NCBI GenBank assembly: GCA_036401335.1
Contig: DASWVC010000302.1
Location: 1 to 13,139, forward strand
DNA length: 13,139 nt
Source: DASWVC01 sp036401335
Lineage (GTDB): Bacteria > Verrucomicrobiota > Verrucomicrobiia > Chthoniobacterales > JAFAMB01
Direction of reading: 5' to 3'
Numbering within the stretch: the first letter of the stretch is position 1; each line of letters begins with the position of its first letter. A program made the position numbers and the translations under genes. The notes below the pieces were generated by a model, which saw only the letters and a list, made by a program, of their open reading frames with translations, had not been told where the DNA came from and made no database searches. This document shows positions 1-6,562 of this stretch, piece by piece.

Positions 1-1
1 C

Positions 2-268
2 CTCACCAACATCGTGGAGGAATGGGGCGACATGTATGCCGCGGCCGCAGAGGCGACCAAGAACGGGACGCTGGGCGGCAAATTCGAGCTGTATGGGCTG
101 AACAGCAAAGGCACAACCGGGGCTCAACTGCAGTACCGTGCTGGCCAGGAGTTCAACCCGAAAGTTCCCGGTGACGTGGTGGAGGAGTTGCAAGGTTTGA
201 AAAAGAAGTTCAGCGCTGGCGAGTTGAAGGTAAGCGTCGCCAAAGATGATGCCCACGGCGGGGTATGA
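2..268 (+). CDS. BMP-family ABC transporter substrate-binding protein, C-terminal part (5' end outside window)
   Basis: Only the last 88 residues are present; the reading frame is open from the left edge to the TGA at 266-268. The stretch carries features of the end of BMP/Med/PnrA-type binding proteins: a helix rich in Ala and Glu (MYAAAAEATKNG), a GGKFELYGL turn, then a Lys-rich terminal helix (LKKKFSAGELKV). These periplasmic or lipid-anchored proteins bind nucleosides or related ring compounds and deliver them to an ABC permease. The identification rests mostly on position, directly before a nucleoside-type ATPase and two permeases, because the diagnostic N-terminal half is missing. The stop overlaps the ATG of the ATPase gene (ATGA at 265-268), so the two are probably translationally coupled. 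The ligand cannot be read from this fragment. Confidence 0.8.
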   Translation, partial: LTNIVEEWGDMYAAAAEATKNGTLGGKFELYGLNSKGTTGAQLQYRAGQEFNPKVPGDVVEELQGLKKKFSAGELKVSVAKDDAHGGV

Positions 269-1842
269 CCAACCCGTCACCCACGCCGCTCCTGGAAATG
301 CGCGGCATCTGCAAGCAGTACGGCCACGTTCAGGCAAACCGGAACATCGACCTGGCCATTGCCCAAGGGCGCATCGTTGGATTGCTGGGGGAGAACGGGT
401 CGGGCAAGAGCACCTTGATGAAGGTACTCTTCGGCATGGTCCGTGCCGATGCCGGCACCATCATGTTTCGAGGCAAACCGCTCGTCAACCATCGTCCCCG
501 GGAGGCGCTGGCGGCGGGGATCGGCATGATCCACCAGCATTTCATGCTCGTGGAAGCCATGACGGTGGCGGAGAACGTCATGCTGGGCTGGAAACCCGCC
601 GGCAGGTGGCTTCGCCGGCGCACCGTGGCGCGACTGCTCAAAGAGAAAAGCGGACACTACGGGCTTGACCTCGACCCGGACGCGTTGGTTGCCGACCTTT
701 CTTTCGGCCGGCGGCAACGGGTGGAGATCATGAAAGCCATCCTGCGCGGGGCCAAACTCCTCATTCTCGATGAGCCGACCTCAAACCTGAGCCCGCCGGA
801 GGTGACCGGCTTGCTGGCAGCTTTGCGCCGCCTGCGCAACGAGGGCCTGGGCATCATTTTCATCTCCCACAAGCTGGGCGAGGTGCTGGAGGTGTGTGAC
901 GACGTCGTGGTGTTGCGGGCTGGCGAAATCACCGGGGCCGGCCCGGCCGCAGACGCCACCCGCGCGAGCCTGGCACGTCTGATGGTGGGACGGGAGTTGG
1001 CGCCGCCCGCGCCTCCGGCAACTTCCGCCCCGGGAGCAGAGGTCTTGCAAACAGTCGGCCTGTCGGTGCGGGACAACCTCGGCGTGGAAAGGCTGCATCA
1101 GGTGGGGTTCAACCTGTGCGCCGGTGAAATCCTGGCCATCGCCGGGGTGGACGGCAATGGCCAGAACGAACTGGCCAATGTGCTTGCCGGCGTGACCCCC
1201 GCAACCTCGGGCCGGATCGTTTTTCAAGGTGCCGACATCACCCGCCGGAGCGCCCGGGCCCGCACGGCAGCCGGGCTCGCTTACATCCCGGTGGACCGCA
1301 GCTCGACGAGTCTGGTTCCCGGGATGACGGTCGCGGAGAACCTCGGGATGCGTGATTTCGAGCGCGCGCCCTTCCGGAAGGGTCCTTGGCTTGACCGCAA
1401 GGCGTTCCAACGTGAAGCCGCGACCAGGGTAACCGCTTTTCAGGTCCGCTGCACGGGTCCTGACGCCCTGGTTCAAACCCTTTCCGGCGGCAACCAGCAA
1501 AAGCTGGTGATCGCCCGTGAGATTGGCCGGCAGCCCAAGGTCCTTCTGGCTTTCCAGCCCACGTGGGGCTTGGATCCCGGAGCTGCCCAATACGTTCTTG
1601 AACAGGTTCTGGCCCTGCGTGCGTCCGGAGGCGCCATCCTTTTCATCTCCTCTGATCTTGATGAAGTGCTCGCGTTGGGAGATCGCGTCGGGGTGATGTT
1701 TGACGGACGCTTGCTGGGGCCCCTGCCCCGGGGCGAGTTCGACCGTGCCAGACTGGGTTTCATGATGGTTGGCGCGGAACCAGGGGCCCGCTCCCTCCCA
1801 ACAGAAACCTTTCAGGCCGCGGCTGGGCCGAGTGTACCTTAA
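265..1842 (+). CDS. Tandem-domain ABC transporter ATPase, nucleoside/simple-sugar type
   Basis: A 525-residue protein with two fused ABC domains, as in the ATPases of BMP-dependent nucleoside importers (NupA/YufO) and RbsA-like sugar importers. Domain 1 has an intact Walker A (GENGSGKST, residues 42-50), a Q-loop of family type (HQHFMLVEAMTVAENV), a C-loop LSFGRRQR (145-152) and Walker B with LILDEP (166-171). Domain 2 is degenerate in the way usual for this family. Its P-loop is GVDGNGQNE (294-302), lacking the GK[ST] core; its C-loop is intact (LSGGNQQK, 406-413); its Walker B region reads LLAFQPTWGLD, with Gln in place of the catalytic Glu. Domain 1 would therefore be the hydrolysing site. 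The ATG at 265 overlaps the upstream stop, and the TAA is directly followed by the GTG of the first permease. It powers uptake at the cytoplasmic face of the inner membrane. Confidence 0.95.
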   Translation: MTNPSPTPLLEMRGICKQYGHVQANRNIDLAIAQGRIVGLLGENGSGKSTLMKVLFGMVRADAGTIMFRGKPLVNHRPREALAAGIGMIHQHFMLVEAMTVAENVMLGWKPAGRWLRRRTVARLLKEKSGHYGLDLDPDALVADLSFGRRQRVEIMKAILRGAKLLILDEPTSNLSPPEVTGLLAALRRLRNEGLGIIFISHKLGEVLEVCDDVVVLRAGEITGAGPAADATRASLARLMVGRELAPPAPPATSAPGAEVLQTVGLSVRDNLGVERLHQVGFNLCAGEILAIAGVDGNGQNELANVLAGVTPATSGRIVFQGADITRRSARARTAAGLAYIPVDRSSTSLVPGMTVAENLGMRDFERAPFRKGPWLDRKAFQREAATRVTAFQVRCTGPDALVQTLSGGNQQKLVIAREIGRQPKVLLAFQPTWGLDPGAAQYVLEQVLALRASGGAILFISSDLDEVLALGDRVGVMFDGRLLGPLPRGEFDRARLGFMMVGAEPGARSLPTETFQAAAGPSVP

Positions 1843-2934
1843 GTGGAAACGCTCACCAAAGATCCCGACCCGTCCCTTGCCGAAAGCCCGGCCGGCAGCG
1901 CACCTCAGTTGGTCGATCGGTGGCGGCAAGGATTTCTTCTGATCGGGACCGCCGTCCTCCTGGCGTTCGCCGTTGCCGCCATCGCCCTGGGGGTAGCCGG
2001 AAAAAACCCGCTGGTGGCGTATTGGTCGTTGATCCGCGGGGCATTCGGCTCGGTCGACGCGGTGTCGTTCGCTTTGAACAAAACCACGCCCTACCTTCTG
2101 GCCGGGGTCGGCGTCACGATGTGTTTCCGGGCGCGCGTGATCAACATCGGGGGTGAAGGTCAGATTGCGGTGGGCGGGATCGCTGCGGCGTGGGTCGCAC
2201 TGGCCCTCCCCTCGTTACCGGCGGCGGTGCTGATCCCGATGGCGCTGATGGCGGGAGGCATCGCCGGAGCCTTTTGGGCGGCCATCGCAGGAGCGCTCAA
2301 AATCTACCGCAACGTGCATGAGGTACTTGGAACGCTGATGCTGAATTTCGTCGGCACTTTGATGGTTAGCGAGGCGCTCCACGGCTCGATGGGAGAACCG
2401 GGCGCTGGATTTCCGCAGTCGCCGCTACTCGCCGAAAATGCCTGGTTGCCGGGTTTAGTGCCGGGAACCGACGTTCACAGCGGCCTGCTGCTGGCGGTGG
2501 TCGCCGTGGTCGGTTGCCATCTGCTTCTGTGGCACACGCCTTTCGGCTTCCGGTTGCGCCTTCTTGGCAGCAGCGAGAGCGCGGCCGCTTATGCCGGGGT
2601 CTCGTCGGCGCGCGGCGTGCTGGAAGTTATGTTACTGGCCGGATGCCTGGCCGGACTGGCGGGCGGTGTCGAGGTGCTTGGCGTGCATTACCGGCTGATT
2701 GAAGGTTTCTCCTCAGGTTTCGGTTTTAACGCGGTGGCCATCGCGCTCCTGGCCGGGCTCGAACCTGCCGCCGTATTGCCGGCAGGGTTTTTTTTCGGCT
2801 TTCTTGAATCCGGTGCCCTGGCCATGCAGCGCGAAGTGGGCGTGCCTTCCTCGCTCGTGTTTGTGATCGAAGGCCTGACGATGGTTTTTGTCCTTTGCGC
2901 GATGGGCCTCCAAACCAGGCAGCGAAGGGTTTGA
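1843..2934 (+). CDS. ABC transporter permease (BPD_transp_2 family), first subunit
   Basis: A 363-residue integral membrane protein. A short hydrophilic N-terminus (about 30 residues) leads into a strong hydrophobic segment (residues ~31-52), followed by further membrane helices to the C-terminus. The motif NIGGEGQ (101-107) is the hallmark near the cytoplasmic loop of BPD_transp_2 permeases that work with BMP-type binding proteins. Length is typical for the longer of the two permeases in such systems. The start is the GTG at 1843, immediately after the TAA of the ATPase gene. No clear Shine-Dalgarno sequence is seen, so expression probably depends on coupling. It should pair with the next gene's product to form the transmembrane channel. 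Substrate is inferred from context (nucleoside, nucleobase or cyclic ureide), not from residues. Confidence 0.93.
   Translation: METLTKDPDPSLAESPAGSAPQLVDRWRQGFLLIGTAVLLAFAVAAIALGVAGKNPLVAYWSLIRGAFGSVDAVSFALNKTTPYLLAGVGVTMCFRARVINIGGEGQIAVGGIAAAWVALALPSLPAAVLIPMALMAGGIAGAFWAAIAGALKIYRNVHEVLGTLMLNFVGTLMVSEALHGSMGEPGAGFPQSPLLAENAWLPGLVPGTDVHSGLLLAVVAVVGCHLLLWHTPFGFRLRLLGSSESAAAYAGVSSARGVLEVMLLAGCLAGLAGGVEVLGVHYRLIEGFSSGFGFNAVAIALLAGLEPAAVLPAGFFFGFLESGALAMQREVGVPSSLVFVIEGLTMVFVLCAMGLQTRQRRV
2924..2929 (+). promoter_or_regulatory. Ribosome binding site for the second permease
   Basis: GAAGGG lies six bases before the GTG at 2936 and inside the last codons of the preceding permease gene. It decides the start of the second permease. 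A longer in-frame extension back to 2888 would only duplicate coding sequence of the upstream gene and would add a non-hydrophobic, non-family N-terminus. Confidence 0.55.
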
Positions 2935-2935
2935 C

Positions 2936-3859
2936 GTGAATCCAACGGTGATCCTCGAGCTTCTGACCGCGACGATCCGCATTGCGACGCCCCTGCTTTT
3001 TGCGGCCCTGGGAGGGCTCATCTCGGAATCCGCCGGCACGTTCGCCGTGGGCACGGAAGGGATGATGCTGGCAGGTGCGTTCAGCGGCGCGGTGGTAACG
3101 TTCACCACCCACCTCGCGGGGCTTGGCCTGCTTGCCAGCGCCATCGCAGGCGCGAGCCTGGGTGGTCTCGTCGGGCTCGCCACAACGCGTTTTCGTACCG
3201 ATCACATGGTTACGGGACTGGCTGTCAACATCATTGCTTACGGGCTGACCAGCTTCCTGCTCCGGGGATTGTTCGGCGGCCAAGCGCCGGTCATCGCCCT
3301 GCCCACCCTTGGTCCCGTGCCAGTCCCCGGTTTAGTTTCCCTGCCCGGGGTTGGCCCGGTCTTGTTTGACCAGCCAGGGTTGACCTACGCAGCTTTCGGA
3401 CTGGCTGCCGCACTGCATGTTTGCCTTTCCCGCACCCGCCTCGGCCTGACCCTACGGGCCGTCGGCGAGAACCCGACGGCTGCGTTCTCCCTTGGCCTTG
3501 AGCCGTCGGCCTGGCGCTTTGCCGCGGTGGTAGCGGGCGGAGCCCTGGCCGGCTTGGGGGGGGCGGTGCTCTCCCTGCAGGAACTTGGCACCTTTACCGA
3601 TGGCATGACCCACGGGCGTGGCTTTATTGCGTTAGCCGCCATCGTCGTGGGCCGCTGGAAACCGCTCGCCACCGCTCTGGGTTGCCTCCTGTTCGGGGCT
3701 ACCTCCGCGCTGGCCCTCAACCTTCAAGGCTGGGGCTTGCCGCTGAGTTCTTACGTGCTGCAGATGACCCCTTACCTCATGGCCTTGATCGTGCTAAGTG
3801 GCCTCGGGCGTCATGTTCGCATGCCCGCGGCCATCGGTACCAGCTTCCTGCGTGACTGA
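2936..3859 (+). CDS. ABC transporter permease (BPD_transp_2 family), second subunit
   Basis: From the GTG at 2936 this gives 307 residues, the usual length for the shorter of the two permeases in BMP-type importers. The first hydrophobic segment follows a start like VNPTVILELL, and most of the chain is membrane-spanning, with characteristic loops such as SRTRLGLTLRAVGENPTAA and a GRGFIALAAIVVGRWKP stretch near the C-terminal third. The latter is a recognisable signature of this permease group. The conserved NIGLEG-like motif is altered to AVGTEG (residues 37-42), although the following MMLAGAF block is kept. It lies one base after the preceding stop and should heterodimerise with that gene's product. 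The next gene is 55 bases downstream, so the transport and enzyme genes may share a transcript. Confidence 0.93.
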   Translation: MNPTVILELLTATIRIATPLLFAALGGLISESAGTFAVGTEGMMLAGAFSGAVVTFTTHLAGLGLLASAIAGASLGGLVGLATTRFRTDHMVTGLAVNIIAYGLTSFLLRGLFGGQAPVIALPTLGPVPVPGLVSLPGVGPVLFDQPGLTYAAFGLAAALHVCLSRTRLGLTLRAVGENPTAAFSLGLEPSAWRFAAVVAGGALAGLGGAVLSLQELGTFTDGMTHGRGFIALAAIVVGRWKPLATALGCLLFGATSALALNLQGWGLPLSSYVLQMTPYLMALIVLSGLGRHVRMPAAIGTSFLRD

Positions 3860-3914
3860 ACTCTTTGACGGCATTCCACCCCCAAACCATCCCTCTTTTG
3901 TCCAATTCCCCTTC

Positions 3915-5018
3915 ATGAAGATAAATGCCCATAAAGTGACGATGGCAGCCCCGAACGATGTCTCCGAACTCGCGCGCCTGATCGATACCGGTGAAGTTAA
4001 CCCGGCGGAGATCGTCGCATTGATCGGGAAAACCGAAGGCAACGGCGGCGCTAACGATTTCACCCGCGGCTTCGCCACGCTATCCTGCCAGTTGCTGCTG
4101 GCCAACCGCCTGCGGGCAACCCCGTCAGAGATCGCTCGCCAAGTCGCTTTTGTCTGGTCCGGCGGGACTGAAGGCGTGCTCTCGCCGCATGCCACCGTCT
4201 TTACCCGGTCCGCCAGCGCCGGCCCCTCAGAATTCCGTCTTCCCGCGCTCGCACTGGGGATTGAAGGGACGCGCGACCTTCTTCCGGAAGAAGTCGGCAC
4301 CATGGTCCAGGTCCACGAAGTCGCGGCGGCGGTCCGGCGGTGCCTCAAGCAGGCCGCCATCCAGAACCCCGCCGAGGTGCACTACGTCCAGGTCAAAGGC
4401 CCGTTGCTGACTCCGGCAAGCATTGCGGATGCCGACCGGCGGGGTCAAAAGCTCGTGACCCGCGATCCGAACGGTTCCAAGCCGTTTGCTCGGGGAGCCA
4501 CTGCCTTGGGGGTGGCACTCGCCCTGGGCGAAATTCGCGCGGAGGATTTAGCGGACGAGGTGATCTCGCGCCGGCTCGACCTGTTTTCCTCGGTGGCGTC
4601 CACTTCCGCCGGAGGCGAACTGAAAAATTGCGAGGTGCTGCTTTTTGGAAATTCCCCCGAAGCAAGCAGCGACCTTCGGATCGGCCATGCGGTGTTGCAG
4701 GACGCGATCGACGCCCAGGGCGTCCGGACCGCCCTCCGCGGTGCCGGGCTGGATTTCAGCGGCGATCTTTCCGAGGAACAGGCATCGCGGGTTGCCGCCG
4801 TCTTCGCCAAGGCGGACGTGAACCCGAACGGGAGGGTGCGCGGCCGGCGCACCACGATGCTGTCGGACGCAGACATCAATTACGAACGGCACGCCCGGGC
4901 CGCGTTGGGCGCCGTCATCGCTTCAATCACTTTTGATCCGGCAATTTTCGTTTCCGGGGGTACCGAACACCAGTGCGGTCCGGGCGCGGCACCGATTGCC
5001 GCGGTGGTTCGCCATTGA
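3915..5018 (+). CDS. Ring-opening amidohydrolase (cyanuric acid amidohydrolase/barbiturase family)
   Basis: A 367-residue cytosolic enzyme of the AtzD/TrzD/barbiturase family, about the length of AtzD, built from three structural repeats. Domain 1 has GKTEGNGGANDFTR (Lys39) and SGGTEGVLSPH (Ser82). Domain 2 has VQVKGPLLT (Lys161) and FARGATALGVALALGEI. Domain 3 has FAKADVNPNG (Lys299) with RTTMLSDADIN and VSGGTEHQ (Ser347). Characterised members hydrolytically open cyanuric acid or barbiturate rings. The domain-2 serine expected before RGA is Ala192 here, so one of three Ser-Lys dyads is incomplete, and the C-terminal glycine-rich motif is also changed. Start: the ATG at 3915 aligns with the family N-terminus; a longer in-frame extension to 3798 would overlap the permease, and ATG 3942 would lose the first strand. 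No clear ribosome site is seen. Family assignment is firm; substrate (cyanurate, barbiturate or another cyclic ureide) is open. Confidence 0.93.
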   Translation: MKINAHKVTMAAPNDVSELARLIDTGEVNPAEIVALIGKTEGNGGANDFTRGFATLSCQLLLANRLRATPSEIARQVAFVWSGGTEGVLSPHATVFTRSASAGPSEFRLPALALGIEGTRDLLPEEVGTMVQVHEVAAAVRRCLKQAAIQNPAEVHYVQVKGPLLTPASIADADRRGQKLVTRDPNGSKPFARGATALGVALALGEIRAEDLADEVISRRLDLFSSVASTSAGGELKNCEVLLFGNSPEASSDLRIGHAVLQDAIDAQGVRTALRGAGLDFSGDLSEEQASRVAAVFAKADVNPNGRVRGRRTTMLSDADINYERHARAALGAVIASITFDPAIFVSGGTEHQCGPGAAPIAAVVRH

Positions 5019-5020
5019 AA

Positions 5021-5025
5021 AGGGG
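5021..5025 (+). promoter_or_regulatory. Ribosome binding site for the amidase
   Basis: AGGGG, preceded by a run of A, sits six bases before the ATG at 5032 and just after the stop of the ring-opening hydrolase. It supports 5032 as the start; an in-frame upstream extension to 4933 would overlap the conserved end of the previous gene. Confidence 0.6.
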
Positions 5026-5031
5026 CTTCTG

Positions 5032-6450
5032 ATGTTCCTTGAGGCTTGCCAATGGTCCGCCGCCGAACTGACGCGCCGTTACGCGCAGGGCACAGTCTCG
5101 CCAGTGGAAGTGGTCCGGGCAGTGCTGGAGCGCCTGGACCAGGTAAACCCGATCCTGAACGCGGTCATCCACGTCGACCGGGAAGGGAGCATCGCCGCTG
5201 CGCGGGCCAGTGAAACCAGGTGGCGCAACCGGAACGCCTTAGGACCCCTGGACGGCATTCCCCTGACGGTTAAAGATAACCTCTTCGTGCGCGGCCAGCC
5301 GGCAACATGGGGAAGCAAACTCTACCAGAATTTCGTACCCGGAAACGATGAACTCCCCGTTGAGCGGCTGCGGGCGGCCGGCGCAGTTCTGCTTGGAAAA
5401 ACCAACTGCCCCGAGTTTACCCTGCAAGGTTACACCGATAACCTGTTGTTCGGCCCCACCCGCAATCCCTGGAACACCGCGCTGACCCCGGGTGGATCCA
5501 GCGGCGGGGCGGCTGCCGCGGTGAGTGCGGGGATCGGCCCGGTGGCAATCGCCACCGATGGAGGCGGATCGATTCGCCGGCCCGCGTCACACACGGGCCT
5601 GGTGGGCCTGAAACCTTCGCGCGGCCGGGTTCCTCGACACGGTGGGTTTCCTGTGATTCTCCTCGATTTTGAAACGGTCGGCCCGATTGCCCGGGCGGTT
5701 GCCGACATCATCACCATGATGCGCGTGATCGCGGTGCCCGACCGGAGGGACCTGCTTTCGGCACCATTCAGGGATTCGCCTTTCGAGTTGCCGGAAACGG
5801 GCTGCCGACGCATTGCGTACGTGCCGCAATTCGGACAATCGCCCGTGGATCCCGAAGTAGCGCAAAGCGTGGCCGCAACCGCGGCGGCGTGGTCGGGCCT
5901 CGGGCACCGCGTTGAGGAAAGCGCAGCGCCGTTTGAGGCAGACGCGTTGGCAGGTCCCTGGGCCATCATTGGCCAGGTGGGGCTGGCCTGGCTTTTGCAA
6001 AGTCACCCCGGATGGGAGCAACAAGTCACCCCAGCCATAAGGGAGATGGCCCACAACGGTGCTGCCGTCGATGGTCGGGAATACTACAAAGCTCTAATGC
6101 TCGTGCGCGGTTTCCAGGCAGAGCTCGTCAACTTCTTTGAACGGTTCGACCTCGTGCTGACGCCGTCCGCGGCAGCCCTGCCGTGGCCAGCCGAAACAGC
6201 GTTCCCCGCCGAGATCGCGGGCCAAACGGTCGGACCCCGCGGTCACGCCGTCTTTACCGGATTCGCCAACTTGGCGGGATGTCCGGCCGTCAACCTTCCT
6301 GCGGATCCGTCTGGAACAGGATTGCCGATCGGCTTCCAACTGGTGGCGGCACCGGGCAATGATGGACTTTTGTGTGCGCTTGCCGCCCAATACGAAGCCG
6401 AAGTAACGGGCTGCAATCAACCGCAAATTTCCGGAACCGCGCTGAGGTGA
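5032..6450 (+). CDS. Amidase-signature family hydrolase (single domain)
   Basis: A 472-residue amidase-signature enzyme. The Ser-cisSer-Lys triad is complete: Lys81 in GIPLTVKDN, cis-Ser156 in GGSSGG, and nucleophile Ser180 in DGGGSIRRPAS, with the usual 24-residue spacing between the two serines. Such enzymes cleave amide bonds in the cytosol. The length matches single-domain members such as AtzE (1-carboxybiuret hydrolase) and is too short for a two-domain allophanate hydrolase of AtzF/DUR1 type. Thirteen bases separate it from the ring-opening hydrolase gene, so the two are surely co-transcribed and probably consecutive pathway steps. Candidate roles are ureidomalonate to malonate plus urea (if the ring opener is barbiturase-like) or a biuret/carboxybiuret amidohydrolase (if cyanurate-like). 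The family is promiscuous and often annotated as GatA or 6-aminohexanoate-cyclic-dimer hydrolase; no GatB or GatC partner is present. Specificity is inference. Confidence 0.92.
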   Translation: MFLEACQWSAAELTRRYAQGTVSPVEVVRAVLERLDQVNPILNAVIHVDREGSIAAARASETRWRNRNALGPLDGIPLTVKDNLFVRGQPATWGSKLYQNFVPGNDELPVERLRAAGAVLLGKTNCPEFTLQGYTDNLLFGPTRNPWNTALTPGGSSGGAAAAVSAGIGPVAIATDGGGSIRRPASHTGLVGLKPSRGRVPRHGGFPVILLDFETVGPIARAVADIITMMRVIAVPDRRDLLSAPFRDSPFELPETGCRRIAYVPQFGQSPVDPEVAQSVAATAAAWSGLGHRVEESAAPFEADALAGPWAIIGQVGLAWLLQSHPGWEQQVTPAIREMAHNGAAVDGREYYKALMLVRGFQAELVNFFERFDLVLTPSAAALPWPAETAFPAEIAGQTVGPRGHAVFTGFANLAGCPAVNLPADPSGTGLPIGFQLVAAPGNDGLLCALAAQYEAEVTGCNQPQISGTALR

Positions 6451-6480
6451 GGACCGGCGCTGCGGGTCAGACGAAAGTTA

Positions 6481-6512
6481 CACAAATGATTGTGCGAGTT
6501 TCCCGGCTCGCA
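6481..6512 (+). promoter_or_regulatory. Two overlapping short inverted repeats before the nickel permease gene
   Basis: In the 112-base gap between the amidase and the nickel permease, CACAA-N4-TTGTG (6481-6494) overlaps TGCGAG-N8-CTCGCA (6493-6498 with 6507-6512). They form mutually exclusive small hairpins or a composite operator. No T-run follows, so this is not a clear intrinsic terminator, and it does not match the NikR consensus half-sites I know. A regulatory role is only a guess. Confidence 0.25.
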
Positions 6513-6562
6513 TTAACCTCTGCGTGAGCGCAACCGATTTTTCTCGCGTCTTCGTTTTGGCC

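Noticed and set aside
781..1929. 382-codon open frame on the - strand opposite the ATPase gene
   Set aside because: It is the antisense shadow of a strongly conserved ABC ATPase; its translation shows no family features and GC-rich DNA commonly leaves such frames open.
2726..3283. Long - strand frames opposite the permease genes
   Set aside because: Low-complexity, charged translations opposite clear membrane proteins; shadows of the real genes.
3865..3870. TTGACG as a possible -35 box before the ring-opening hydrolase gene
   Set aside because: No acceptable -10 element lies 16-18 bases downstream, and the gene is close behind the permease, so read-through is simpler.
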